Below are positions 7,352 through 17,100 of a DNA stretch of 64,000 nt, one piece after another. This DNA comes from 62-47 sp039808365 (GTDB taxonomy: Bacteria > Pseudomonadota > Alphaproteobacteria > Rhizobiales > Xanthobacteraceae): assembly GCA_039808365.1 (NCBI GenBank), contig JBDHSX010000001.1, forward strand, positions 66,490-130,489, given 5' to 3'. The notes beneath the pieces are model-generated. The model was given only the letters and a program-made list of their open reading frames with translations, was not told where the DNA came from and ran no database searches. Numbering within the stretch: position 1 is the first letter of the stretch; every line of letters begins with the position of its first letter. A program made the translations under genes and the position numbers.

Positions 7352-9721
7352 ATGATGGTCAGCGGGGCAAGGCGTATACGCGTCTTGATGGTAGGGGTTT
7401 CGTTTGTCGCGCTGGCGCTGTCGGGGCCGGTTGCGCTTGCGCAGCAGGCGTCTTCCACGGATACGACGGGGGACGTGTCGCAAAGGCAACCGGATCGGCG
7501 ACAGTCCGCAAGACAAAAGCCGGCCGTGAGCCAGGCGGAACGCAACGCGGAAGTGATGAACGCGCGCGCGCAGGCCGGCCCGACCGAAGTGCAATCGCTC
7601 GACACCATCACCGTGGCTGCGACAAAGACCGAGGAACGCGCGATCGATGCGCTCGCGCCTGTCAGCGTGGTGACACTGGAACAAATCAGGAGCGTGCAGC
7701 CTAACCGGATTTCGGATGTGTTCCGAAGCGTACCGTCGGTCACATTCCAGGATCGCGGCGATGATCCGTCCAGTTCGATCAATATCCGCGGCTTGCAGGA
7801 TTTCGGCCGCGTCGCGGTCATCGTCGACGGTGCGCGCCAGAACTACCAGCGCACCGGTCATAATGCGAACGGGGCCTTCTTCCTCGACCCCGAACTCATC
7901 GGAGGCATCGATATCGTGCGCGGTCCGACCGCGAACATCTACGGCTCGGGGGCGATCGGCGGCGTGGTCTCATTCCGCACCAAGGACATCGACGACGTGC
8001 TGCGCGCGGGCGAACGCTGGGGCGTCGATCTGAGCGGCTCCTATGGCACCAACAACAATCGCGGGATGGGATCGGTGTTCGGAGGCGTTCGCGTCGATCC
8101 GACGGTCGATGTATTCGGGGGCGCGGTCTATCGCACGCAGGGCAACTACAAGGACGGCGCGGGAACCGAGATCGGAAATACCGGCAACGATATCGCCGCC
8201 GGATTGCTGAAAGTCACGGTGCGTCCGGCCGACGGCCATGAGATCAAGATCGGCGGGCTCTTTCAGGATTACCAATACAATATCGGCCAATTCAATCGCG
8301 GCCCGGTCCTGACGGCCGCCCAGCGGGCGCTCTATCAAGGCTCGTCGGTCTACGCCTCCGATGCGCAGAACTACACCGGCACATTGAACTGGCGTTATTC
8401 GAAGCCGGATGACCAGATATTCGACTGGAACATCTCGCTCTACGGCAACCGCACCAACAACGATCAGACCAAGACCTATCACTATTCGACCAGCGGCGCG
8501 GCCTATTGCGGAGCCGGGATCGCGGGCAATAACATCTCGGGCTGTGTCGGCGACCAGCGTGGTTACCTGCTTGATACCATCGGCATCGATGCCCACAACA
8601 CCTCGCGCTTCGAGGTCGGCAATTGGCGCAACGCCATCACCTACGGGTTCGATGCGTTCCGCGACGAGGTGCAGACCTTTGACCAGGGCGGCAATTCGAA
8701 CATCACGACACCGAGCGGCCGCCGCACGGTGTCGGGCGGCTTCGTCCAGTTGAAATCGAGCTACGGCAGCTGGCTGGAAGTGATCAGCGCCGTTCGCTAC
8801 GACCACTACGAACTGAATTCCCTTGGCACAAGCCTCGGTTCCACCTCGTCAAGCGGCGACAGGCTGTCACCGAAGATAACGCTCGGTGTGACGCCAGTGG
8901 CCGGCTTCACGCCCTATGCCAGCTATGCGGAAGGCTATCGCGCGCCGTCGATCACCGAGACGCTGATCGCGGGCGGCCACGCCACCGGTGGCGGCCCCGC
9001 CTTTTTCAATTGTCCGGACGGCACCAGCGGCCTGTTCTGCTTCCTGCCGAATCCGGACCTGCGGCCCGAGGTCGGCAAGAACAAGGAAATCGGCGTCAAT
9101 CTCAAGTACAACGACATTTTCACGCAGGGCGACAGTTTCCGCGCCAAGTTCAACGTCTTCCGCAACGACGTGAGCGACTACATCGATCTCGTCGCCTCGC
9201 CGCCGGTGATGACGATGTATGGTCCCTTCAGCCAGTACTATCAGTATCAGAACATCGCCAGCGCGCGGCTTCAAGGTTTCGAGTTCGAGACGTCCTACGA
9301 TGCCGGAACATGGTTCGTCAGCGTCGCCGGACAGATTCAGAGCGGCAAGAATACGATCACGAATGTCGGTCTGGCGACGGTGCAGCCGCGCAAGGTGACG
9401 ACGACGGCCGGCGTCAGGTTGCTGGATCGGGCGCTGACCTTTGCCGCGCAATGGTCATCCCATGCGGCCAACACCGATCTGCCGGCCGGCTATCTGCCCG
9501 CGACCGCCTACGATCTGGTGAACCTGTATCTGACCTATCAGGCCACCAAGGACATCACGTTGACCGCCTCGGTGGAAAATCTTCTCAATCAGTATTATCG
9601 TCCCTATGCAATCCCCGGATCGTCCACGGATGGAACCACTCAGAACGATGTCCTTTTCAGCAGCCCTGGTCCGGGGATCACCTTCAAGGCCGGCCTGAAG
9701 ATTCATTTTGGCGGAGCGTAG
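7352..9721 (+). CDS. hmuR: TonB-dependent haem receptor HmuR
   Basis: A 789-aa outer-membrane receptor that takes up haem or haemoproteins using TonB energy. Features: signal peptide VLMVGVSFVALALSGPVALA (about residues 10-30), TonB box DTITVAATKTEE, plug domain (VAVIVDGARQNYQRTGH, GPTANIYGSGAIGGVVSF), and a 22-strand barrel ending in GITFKAGLKIHFGGA with the TonB-dependent C-terminal aromatic/hydrophobic pattern. ATG 7352 (with ATG 7355) just before the signal peptide is preferred over upstream in-frame codons. The leader from 7084 holds the palindrome at 7154-7170 and a possible RBS-masking hairpin at 7295-7346. Confidence 0.95.
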   Translation: MMVSGARRIRVLMVGVSFVALALSGPVALAQQASSTDTTGDVSQRQPDRRQSARQKPAVSQAERNAEVMNARAQAGPTEVQSLDTITVAATKTEERAIDALAPVSVVTLEQIRSVQPNRISDVFRSVPSVTFQDRGDDPSSSINIRGLQDFGRVAVIVDGARQNYQRTGHNANGAFFLDPELIGGIDIVRGPTANIYGSGAIGGVVSFRTKDIDDVLRAGERWGVDLSGSYGTNNNRGMGSVFGGVRVDPTVDVFGGAVYRTQGNYKDGAGTEIGNTGNDIAAGLLKVTVRPADGHEIKIGGLFQDYQYNIGQFNRGPVLTAAQRALYQGSSVYASDAQNYTGTLNWRYSKPDDQIFDWNISLYGNRTNNDQTKTYHYSTSGAAYCGAGIAGNNISGCVGDQRGYLLDTIGIDAHNTSRFEVGNWRNAITYGFDAFRDEVQTFDQGGNSNITTPSGRRTVSGGFVQLKSSYGSWLEVISAVRYDHYELNSLGTSLGSTSSSGDRLSPKITLGVTPVAGFTPYASYAEGYRAPSITETLIAGGHATGGGPAFFNCPDGTSGLFCFLPNPDLRPEVGKNKEIGVNLKYNDIFTQGDSFRAKFNVFRNDVSDYIDLVASPPVMTMYGPFSQYYQYQNIASARLQGFEFETSYDAGTWFVSVAGQIQSGKNTITNVGLATVQPRKVTTTAGVRLLDRALTFAAQWSSHAANTDLPAGYLPATAYDLVNLYLTYQATKDITLTASVENLLNQYYRPYAIPGSSTDGTTQNDVLFSSPGPGITFKAGLKIHFGGA

Positions 9722-9753
9722 ATCATCGCAACAATCTCCGGCAATGAACCGCC

Positions 9754-9782
9754 AGGCCGCGCCGATGACCCCGGCGCGGCCT
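9754..9782 (+). terminator. hairpin between hmuR and hmuQ
   Basis: A perfect 10-bp stem AGGCCGCGCC / GGCGCGGCCT with a 9-nt loop. It has no long T-run. It may be a partial terminator or a 3'-stabilising hairpin that sets receptor mRNA apart from the downstream hmuQ-hutX-exbBD-tonB message. Confidence 0.5.
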
Positions 9783-9837
9783 CTCTCACCTTCAAACGCA
9801 TTGTCGTTTGACGTCACTTAAGCAGGAGAACAACAGC

Positions 9838-10173
9838 ATGTTTATTGCGATGAACCGGTTTCAGGTCAGACTGGGCTCGGAGCAGGCGTTCGAGAAGGTC
9901 TGGGCGACGCGGGAGTCGTATCTTGGATCGATGCCGGGCTTTGTCGAGTTTCACTTGCTGAAGGGGCCGGTGAACGAGGATCACACGCTCTACTCGACCC
10001 ATACGACATGGGAATCGCGTGCCGCATTCGAGAACTGGACACGTTCCGAGGCGTTCCGCAAGGCTCATGCACGTGCCGGCAACGAAACCGGCGAGAGCCT
10101 CTATCTCGGTCATCCGAAATTCGAGGGCTTCGAGGTGCTCCGCACGGAGCACAAGTCGGATGCGGCGGCATGA
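9838..10173 (+). CDS. hmuQ: IsdG-family haem-degrading mono-oxygenase HmuQ/HmuD
   Basis: A 111-aa ABM-fold protein that opens the haem ring in the cytoplasm and releases iron. The catalytic triad of IsdG enzymes is present at almost the same positions: Asn6, Trp67 and His77 (axial haem ligand). Bradyrhizobium japonicum HmuQ and HmuD are characterised haem oxygenases of this family. ATG 9838 has an AGGAGA site. It lies between the receptor and hutX, so imported haem is processed by the same transcription unit. Confidence 0.93.
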   Translation: MFIAMNRFQVRLGSEQAFEKVWATRESYLGSMPGFVEFHLLKGPVNEDHTLYSTHTTWESRAAFENWTRSEAFRKAHARAGNETGESLYLGHPKFEGFEVLRTEHKSDAAA

Positions 10174-10197
10174 TTTGCGAGAACGGAGCGACCGAGC

Positions 10198-10713
10198 ATG
10201 ACTGACATCGATGCCGGCGACCTGAAATCCTTTCTGTCGCAAAATCCGGGCGCGGTCATCGAGGACGTCGCGCGCGAGCGCGGCGTCACGGCACGAACGG
10301 TCATTGAAGCTTTGCCTTTGGAGATGGTGCGCATCGGCGGCGGTGACGCATTCGCCGATGTTATGCAGGACATCGCGCAATGGGGCGAGGTGACGCTGAT
10401 CGTCCATACCGACGACGCGATCTTCGAATTCACCGGGCCGGTGCCCGCAGGCGAGATCGGGCGCGGCTACTTCAACCTGATGCAGCCAAAGGGATTGCAC
10501 GGCCATCTCCGGCATCAGCGATGTGCGGCAATTGCGTTCATCGAGCGGCCGTTCATGGGGAAGTCGTCCGCTTTCGTCGCGTTCCTGAATGTCGATGGTG
10601 GTGTGATGTTCAAGGTATTCGTCGGACGCGATGAAAACCGCGCGCTGCGCCAGGATCAACTCGACCGGTTCCGCGCGCTCGGCGCCCGGATTTGCGCGTC
10701 CGACGCGGCATGA
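10198..10713 (+). CDS. hutX: haem utilisation cystosolic carrier HutX
   Basis: A 171-aa protein of the HutX/ChuX/HugX family. Recognisable stretches are LSQNPGAVIEDVARERGVT near the N-terminus, WGEVTLIVHTDDAIFEFTG in the core and FMGKSSAFVAFLNVDGGVMF. Family members bind haem in the cytoplasm and hand it to the degrading enzyme; here the partner is probably HmuQ. The start has a GGAG-type site and the gene follows hmuQ by 24 bp. Confidence 0.9.
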   Translation: MTDIDAGDLKSFLSQNPGAVIEDVARERGVTARTVIEALPLEMVRIGGGDAFADVMQDIAQWGEVTLIVHTDDAIFEFTGPVPAGEIGRGYFNLMQPKGLHGHLRHQRCAAIAFIERPFMGKSSAFVAFLNVDGGVMFKVFVGRDENRALRQDQLDRFRALGARICASDAA

Positions 10714-10751
10714 TCGGGATGGCGGATCGGCTATAGGAAGCGAGGGCGTCG

Positions 10752-11582
10752 ATGACGGGAGCCAATGCACGGTTGTTTCGGGCATTGAAGTCGGCCCATG
10801 TTCCTGTGGCGCTTCTGGCGATCGCGGCTTGCCCCACATCCTGCCTGGCTTCATCCGACATGGCGATCCTGCCGCGGGATCTGTCGCCGTGGGGGATGTT
10901 CGCGCACGCGGACATCGTGGTGCAGGCGGTCATGGCGGGGCTGGCCCTCGCGTCGCTGGTGACCTGGACGGTATGGCTCGCCAAGACCATCGAACTGGCG
11001 CGCGCCGGCGCGGCGGCGAGGCGGCGCACGGCGACGCTCGAACGCAACGCCACGCTTGCGCAGGTCGCAGACGAGAACGCCCATGCCGGCGACGCGGTGG
11101 CGCAACTGGTGCAGAGCGCGGCGCGCGAGGCGAGCCTGTCGGGCGAGGCGATCGACGACGACTTCAAGGAGCGCGTAGCGCTGCGGCTGGAGCGCGTCGA
11201 GGGCGCGGCCGCGCGGCGCATTGCGCGCGGCACCGGCATCGTCGCGACGATCGGCGCGACCGCGCCTTTCGTCGGTTTGTTCGGCACGGTGTGGGGGATC
11301 ATGAATGCCTTCATCGGCATCTCGCAAGCCCACACCACCAATCTCGCGGTGGTCGCGCCCGGCATCGCCGAAGCGCTGCTCGCCACCGCCATGGGCCTGA
11401 TCGCGGCCATCCCGGCCGTCATCATCTATAACGTGCTGGTGCGCGGCATCACCGCCTACCGCGCGCTGCTCGGCGACGCCTCGGCGCAGATCCTGCTGCT
11501 CGTCAGCCGGGAGGGCAGCCGCGCCAACCGCTCGATGCGTGCGGAGGCCGGGCAACTGCGCGTCGCGCGCGCGGCGGAGTAG
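10752..11582 (+). CDS. exbB: TonB-system energiser ExbB
   Basis: A 276-aa inner-membrane protein that uses the proton gradient with ExbD to energise TonB. It has an N-terminal hydrophobic segment, a transmembrane helix near residues 58-80 (MAGLALASLVTWTVWLAKT), a cytoplasmic loop and two conserved helices (IGATAPFVGLFGTVWGIMNA, then LLATAMGLIAAIPAVIIYN). The order exbB-exbD-tonB with short spacing follows hmuR-hmuQ-hutX, so the set is dedicated to haem uptake. Confidence 0.95.
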   Translation: MTGANARLFRALKSAHVPVALLAIAACPTSCLASSDMAILPRDLSPWGMFAHADIVVQAVMAGLALASLVTWTVWLAKTIELARAGAAARRRTATLERNATLAQVADENAHAGDAVAQLVQSAAREASLSGEAIDDDFKERVALRLERVEGAAARRIARGTGIVATIGATAPFVGLFGTVWGIMNAFIGISQAHTTNLAVVAPGIAEALLATAMGLIAAIPAVIIYNVLVRGITAYRALLGDASAQILLLVSREGSRANRSMRAEAGQLRVARAAE

Positions 11583-11586
11583 CGCC

Positions 11587-12054
11587 GTGGCGGGAGGTCT
11601 CGGGGCCCGCATGGGCGCGAAGCTCGGCGCCGGACGGCGCGGCGGTAGCGACGACGACCTCGTCGAGGCGCACGACATCAACGTCACGCCGTTCATCGAC
11701 GTCATGCTGGTGCTGCTCATCATCTTCATGGTGGCGGCGCCGCTCGCCACCGTCGATGTCGGCGTCGATCTGCCCGCGAGCACCGCCACGCCGCCGCCGC
11801 GCCCGGATCAACCGGTGTTCGTCACCGTGAAGCCGGATCTGGTGCTGGCGCTCGGCGAGGACATCGTAGCCCGTGACGCCCTGCCGAGCGCGCTCGACGC
11901 CGCCACCAAGGGCAACAAGGACGAGCGCATCTTCCTGCGCGCCGACAAGAGCGTTAGCTACGGCGACCTGATGACGGTGATGAACCTGCTGCGCGACGCC
12001 GGTTATCTCAAAATCGCGCTGGTCGGGCTCGACGGCCGCGATGCGCCGCAATGA
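11587..12054 (+). CDS. exbD: TonB-system proton-channel protein ExbD
   Basis: A 155-aa protein with the ExbD signature: EAHDINVTPFIDVMLVLLII contains the conserved aspartate in the single transmembrane helix that serves proton flow, followed by FMVAAPLATVDVGVDLPAS and a periplasmic domain. The start could be GTG 11587, four bases after the exbB stop, or ATG 11611 with a GGGAGG site. GTG is used here. The stop overlaps tonB (ATGA). Confidence 0.94.
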   Translation: MAGGLGARMGAKLGAGRRGGSDDDLVEAHDINVTPFIDVMLVLLIIFMVAAPLATVDVGVDLPASTATPPPRPDQPVFVTVKPDLVLALGEDIVARDALPSALDAATKGNKDERIFLRADKSVSYGDLMTVMNLLRDAGYLKIALVGLDGRDAPQ

Positions 12055-12911
12055 GCGGCGTCGCGACCAACGCCTATGCGCTGCACGGCATCGATCCCGG
12101 GCCGGGCCTCTCGCGCTGGGGCCTGTCGGCGCTGGCGATCGTCCTGATCCATGTCGCGCTGATCGCGGCCGGCATGGCTTGGTACGCGCAGCCGATGCCG
12201 CCGGGCGTCACCTCCCAGGTCATCACGCTCGATCTTGCGCCCGCGACCACCTCGCCCATGCCCGTGGCGCAGGACGTCGCGCCCGGCCCCGAGATGCAGC
12301 AGGCTGAGGAGGCGGCCGCGCCGCCGCCCGAACCGCCGCCGCCAGCGGTGCAGGAGCAGATCCCGCCGGCGCCGCCGCAGCAGAACCCGGTGGTCGCCGC
12401 GCCGCTGGAAGCCAAGCCTGTCCCGACCCCTCCGAAGCCGGAACCGGTGCGCACCGAGGCCAAACCCGAACCGAAGCCCAAGCCGGTGAAACCGAGGCCG
12501 CGGCCCAAGCCCGCGAAGCGTTCCACCGATCATCCGTCCGCGCCACGCACCAGCGCCGCGCCGAAGGCCGACCAGCGCGCCGAGCGGATCGCCGCGGCGC
12601 AAGCCGGAGCCGCGGCAGCCGCCGCACTGCCGTCCTACCGGCAGATGCTGGCCGCCCATCTGCAACGGTTCAAGCAATATCCCGCGGCGGCGAAGGCGGC
12701 GGGTGAACAGGGCGTGGCACTGCTGAGCTTCACGGTCAGTCGCAGCGGGCGGGTGCTGTCGAGCCGGCTCGCCCGCTCGTCCGGCCACGCCGCGCTCGAC
12801 GCCGAGACCCTGGCAATGATTCGCCGCGCCGAACCGCTCCCCGCCTTTCCCCCTGAAATCAAACAGGGATCGATGGCGTTCGTCGTGCCCATCAGCTTTG
12901 CCGTCCGGTAA
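12051..12911 (+). CDS. tonB: energy-transducing protein TonB
   Basis: A 286-aa protein anchored by one N-terminal helix (SALAIVLIHVALIAAGMAW). A long periplasmic Pro/Glu/Lys-rich spacer follows (about residues 85-165, many EP/KP repeats), then a C-terminal TonB domain with YRQMLAAHLQRFKQYPAAAK, LSFTVSRSGRV and EPLPAFPPEI. It transmits energy from ExbBD to HmuR. It overlaps exbD by 4 bp and is the last gene of the haem block. Confidence 0.95.
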   Translation: MSGVATNAYALHGIDPGPGLSRWGLSALAIVLIHVALIAAGMAWYAQPMPPGVTSQVITLDLAPATTSPMPVAQDVAPGPEMQQAEEAAAPPPEPPPPAVQEQIPPAPPQQNPVVAAPLEAKPVPTPPKPEPVRTEAKPEPKPKPVKPRPRPKPAKRSTDHPSAPRTSAAPKADQRAERIAAAQAGAAAAAALPSYRQMLAAHLQRFKQYPAAAKAAGEQGVALLSFTVSRSGRVLSSRLARSSGHAALDAETLAMIRRAEPLPAFPPEIKQGSMAFVVPISFAVR

Positions 12912-13227
12912 GGAATGGAAACGGCGGCACGTCGATCCAGATGCAATGAAGGATGAATGTGCTCATCAGCGCGCTATACGATCATCAATCGTGTCACCAT
13001 CGGCATGGCACCCGCCGATGCAGCGCGCGCAATCAGCCTGATGGCGGGCGATGCCGGAGCCTTCGCCACGCTTCTCGCCGTCGAAGTTGCGACGACCGGG
13101 ACGTTCGATCTGGCGCGGGTACGCGGCATTTTCGCGACCTTCGAATGGGCCTGGGAGTCAAGGAAGCTGTCGGGACGGCGCGGCGAGCGCCCACGCTGTA
13201 GGAGTCCCAGCGCCGTAAATCATGGCC
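12912..13227. other. intergenic region, 316 bp, with an uncertain small frame
   Basis: Lies between the convergent tonB and response-regulator genes. A frame starting at 12957 stays open and has protein-like composition in its first 75 codons (for example MAPADAARAISLMAGDAG), but no ribosome-binding site or recognised domain. It would run about 100 bp into the opposite-strand response-regulator gene. I do not call it a gene. Confidence 0.4.
12998..13020. terminator. weak hairpin after tonB
   Basis: CATCGGC and GCCGATG form a perfect 7-bp stem around a 9-nt loop downstream of tonB. No T-run follows, so the terminator role is tentative. Confidence 0.25.
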
Positions 13228-14145
13228 TCAGCCCCGCGTGCGCGCGGCGAGGGCCACGGCGGCCGTTCGGTTTTCGACTCCGAGCTTGGCGTAGATTTGC
13301 TCCAGATGCTTGTCCACCGTTCTCGGGCTGAGACCGAGAATCTGGGCGATGTCGCGGTTGGCCTTGCCCTTGCTCAGCCAGGACAGGACCTCGCCCTCGC
13401 GGCGGGTGAGGCCGAGCTTCCTGCTGAAATCCTTCGGCGTGTCCGCGGCGGTCTTCGGTGTGAACTGGAGCAGAAACTCGCCGTTGCGGAACATGCCGAG
13501 ATATTCGAGCTGGAATTCGCCGTGATAGGTGACCGGCGGCGATGCCACATCCTGACCTTGCTGTTGGCTCGAGACCTGCCTGAACCAGGGCAGCCATGTC
13601 GGCGGCAGCGGCGTCGCGTCCTTCGACTCCCCTTTCGGCGCCATCCCCGCAAGAAGCTCGCGGGCCTGTGGAGACGACCAGATCACCACGCCGCGCTGGT
13701 CGACGGCGAACGGGTGGCGTCCGGAAACATCCATCGCCGCCCGCGCGCTCTGGGTCAGGCGCGCATTGGTCAGATGAACCTTGATGCGCGCCAGCATCTC
13801 CGCCACCACGATGGGCTTGGTGACATAGTCGACGCCGCCGGCCTCCAGACCGCGCACGATGTGCTCGGTTTCGGTCAGGCCGGTCATGAAGATGACCGGC
13901 ACGTCGGCGAGGCGCGGATCGCGCTTCAGGCGGCGGCAGGTTTCGAACCCGTCGAGCCCCGGCATGACGGCGTCGAGCAGGATCATGTCGGGGGTAATCC
14001 GCTCGACGATCCGCATTGCCGATGCGCCGTCGAGCGCCACCATGACGGTCATCGACGCCGCGTCCAGCGCATCGGTCAGCATGCGCAGGGTGTCGGGGGA
14101 ATCGTCGACCACAAGGACAACGTTGCTGTTGGCTTCACTGGTCAT
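13228..14145 (-). CDS. two-component response regulator, REC plus LuxR-type HTH
   Basis: A 305-aa regulator. Residues 8-125 are a receiver domain with acidic pocket Asp14/Asp15, phospho-acceptor Asp58 in ILLDAVMPG and a conserved Lys in YVTKP. The middle part (about 130-235) looks PAS-like (HPFAVDQRGVVIWSSPQA). The C-terminus is a LuxR/FixJ helix-turn-helix (LTRREGEVLSWLSKGKANRD, then GLSPRTVDKHLEQIY). ATG 14145 overlaps the end of the sensor-kinase gene by 11 bp, so the two are one operon and a cognate pair. A TTG at 14154 is an alternative start. The likely target is the divergent amide operon. Confidence 0.92.
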   Translation of the reverse strand: MTSEANSNVVLVVDDSPDTLRMLTDALDAASMTVMVALDGASAMRIVERITPDMILLDAVMPGLDGFETCRRLKRDPRLADVPVIFMTGLTETEHIVRGLEAGGVDYVTKPIVVAEMLARIKVHLTNARLTQSARAAMDVSGRHPFAVDQRGVVIWSSPQARELLAGMAPKGESKDATPLPPTWLPWFRQVSSQQQGQDVASPPVTYHGEFQLEYLGMFRNGEFLLQFTPKTAADTPKDFSRKLGLTRREGEVLSWLSKGKANRDIAQILGLSPRTVDKHLEQIYAKLGVENRTAAVALAARTRG

Positions 14146-17100
14146 GGGCTTCAAAGGTGCGGAGAATTGCCAGGTACTGGTTGAAATCGAATCGCTCGAT
14201 GAGCGTTCGCATTCGGGTGACGAAGGTGGCGAGCTCCGGATGATCCGCCTCGATCTTGTTCAGTTTCCGTTGGATCGCCTTGATATGCCCGATCTGGGCC
14301 AGGTCTCTCAATTCTTCCACGTCCTTCATGGAAGGCCGAGCGCCGCTTGAGAGCGGCGACGCAATGACGCCGGGCAAGCCGTCGCGCGCCTGCTCCCACT
14401 GGATTTTGAGAAGCTGCCCGATCTGTTCCAGGAGGTGCGGGACGTCGATCGGCTTCATCATGTAGCCGTCGTGATAGGTCTGGGCCAGCGGGAGGCCGTG
14501 GGCTTCGATCGCGCTGGCCGAGATCATCAGGATGCGCGCGCGATGGTGACCGCGCTCGCGCAGCGTCCGCGCCAGCGTCCAGCCATCCATCCCTATCATT
14601 GAGATGTCGAGAATGAAAAGGTCCGGCTCGCAATGTTGAGCGAGGGCGAGACAGGATGGCGCATCATGCGCGCTGAGGATGATGAATCCCAAAGGCGCCA
14701 ATATTTCCCGGATCAGTTCGCGATGCGCGGGGTTGTCGTCGGTGACGATGATGGTCTTGCGGGGGCCGCCATATCCTGTGACCCGGCCGGAGATCGGCGC
14801 CGCGCGAGTCGGGTTTGTGACCTCCGACAGCAGCAGCTTGATTCGAAATGCGCTCCCGACCCCCACCGTGCTCGTCACTTGAATGTCGCCGCCCATCACG
14901 CCGGCGAGCAGCCGGGAGATCGTGAGGCCGAGGCCGGTGCCGGTATGCGGCTGGGAGCTGCCCAGCGCGCCCCGTTCGAACGGCGCGAAAATCCGCTCCA
15001 GATCGTCCGCGGGAATCCCCGGCCCGGTATCGACGATCTCGAATTCGGCGACCGGGTTGCGATATCGCATGATGAAGCGCACCGATCCCTGCTCGGTGAA
15101 CTTGATGGCGTTGGACAGCAGGTTGATGAGGACCTGACGCAGCCGTTTCTCGTCGGCATAGACCAGCGCGGGGAGGTGGCCGGGACGCTCGAAGATGAAG
15201 TCGATACCTTTATTGGACGCCTGCACGCGAAACATTCCCACGAGGTGGTCGAGAAATTCGCCGAGCATTACCTCGTCGCGCGACAGGAACAGCCGGCCGG
15301 CCTCGATCTTCGAAATGTCGAGAATGCCGTCGATCAGGCCCGACAGGTGGTCGGCGCTGCGTCGCATGACGCCGATCTGATCGAGCGCCTTTGCCGGGAG
15401 AGCCTTGTCCTGCGCCAGCAGTTGGGCATAGCCGCTGATGGCATTGAGCGGCGAGCGCAGTTCGTGGCTCAGCCCGACGACGTAACGGCTCTTGGCGAGA
15501 TTGGCGGCCTCGGCGGCTTCCTTGGCGCGCTCCAATTGGGCATCGGTGCGCTTGTGCGCCTCGATCTCCTGAATCAGCAGCGTGGTCTGCCGCCGGGTCT
15601 CCGCCTCCGCCGCGCGTCGACTCTGCGCGGCCAGAACGAACAGCCATGCCACCACGCCGATGATGATGACGAGGGCGAAAAAAACCTTCCATAGCGTTTC
15701 CGATAGCAGGCTCCCATCCGTCGGCACCTCCACCGAGGTTTGCAAATAGATCAAGCCCAGCGTCAGGCCGACCAGACCTGTGGCGCTGAGGAACACCGCC
15801 AGATAGTGTCCGAGTTGCGAGTTGACATAGGCGTGGGCGGATTTCGGCAGCCCCTTCTTGAGCGCATCGCCGAACTGCTCGCGAAATCCCGCATGCGGCT
15901 TGCAGAGGTCATGACAGCGGGCGTCGAGCGAACAGCATAGCGAGCAGATCGGGCCCGCATAGGCTGGGCAGGACGCCATGTCCTCCGGTTCGAACGAATG
16001 CTCGCAGATACAGCATTGGATTTGCGACAGATCCTGCCAGCTTCGCCGCGGCTTGCGGGCAATATAGTATTTTCCCTTGGTGAGCCAGGCGATCAGCGGC
16101 GCCGCCACGAAAGCGACCGCCAGCGCGATGAACGGCGACAGCGCCTTGGCGGTCACGCCGAACAGTCCGTAGAAGGCGCTGATGCCCACGACCGCGGCGA
16201 TGGCCATCGAGCCGACGCCGACCGGATTGATGTCGTAGAGATGAGCGCGCTTGAAATCCATCACCGGCGGCCTCAGGCCGAGCGGCTTGTTGATGACCAG
16301 ATCGGCGACCAGCGCGCCGACCCAGGCGATCGCGACGTTGGAGTAAAGCGCCAGCGTCTGCTCCAGCGCCTTGTAGACGCCGATCTCCATCAGCAGCACG
16401 GCGACGACCACGTTGAAGACCAGCCAGACCACCCGCCCCGGATGACTGTGGGTGAGACGGGAGAAGAAATTCGACCACGCGATCGAGCCGGCATAGGCGT
16501 TGGTCACGTTGATCTTGAGCTGGGACAGGATGACAAAGGTGCCGGTGAGCGCCAGCGCCAGGTCGGGCTGCGACAGCACATACTGAAACGCGGTGAGATA
16601 CATCTGCGTCGGTTCGGCGGCGTGCTCGGCGGGCACCTGATGACTGAGCGCGAAAAAAGCCAGGAATGAACCGGCCAGCAGCTTCAACGCGCCGATGACG
16701 ATCCATCCCGGGCCGGCGCTCAGCAACGCGATCCACCAGGCTTTTCGCGATGTGCGCCGGTCGCGCGGAAGGAACCTGAGAAAATCGACCTGTTCGCCGA
16801 TCTGCGCCACCAGCGAGAACACCACCGACGCCGCAGCTCCGAACATCAGGAGGTCGAGATGTCCGGTCGCGCCGCCATGCGCGCCGGGAAACTGCGTCCA
16901 TGCCACGAAGGAGTCGCGGCTCTTGAACGCGATCGCCGCGAACGGAAGGATGTGCAGGACGATCCACAGCGGTTGCGTCCACAGCTGGAACCGGCTGATG
17001 AGCGTGATGCCGTGGGTGACGAGCGGGATGATGACCACCGCGCTGACGAGATAACCGATCGGTCGCGGAATGCCGAAACACAGTTCGAGCGCCATCGCGA

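Noticed and set aside
12957..13331. Small plus-strand frame after tonB
   Set aside because: No ribosome-binding site or domain, and it runs into the convergent response-regulator gene; described only as an uncertain frame in the intergenic entry.
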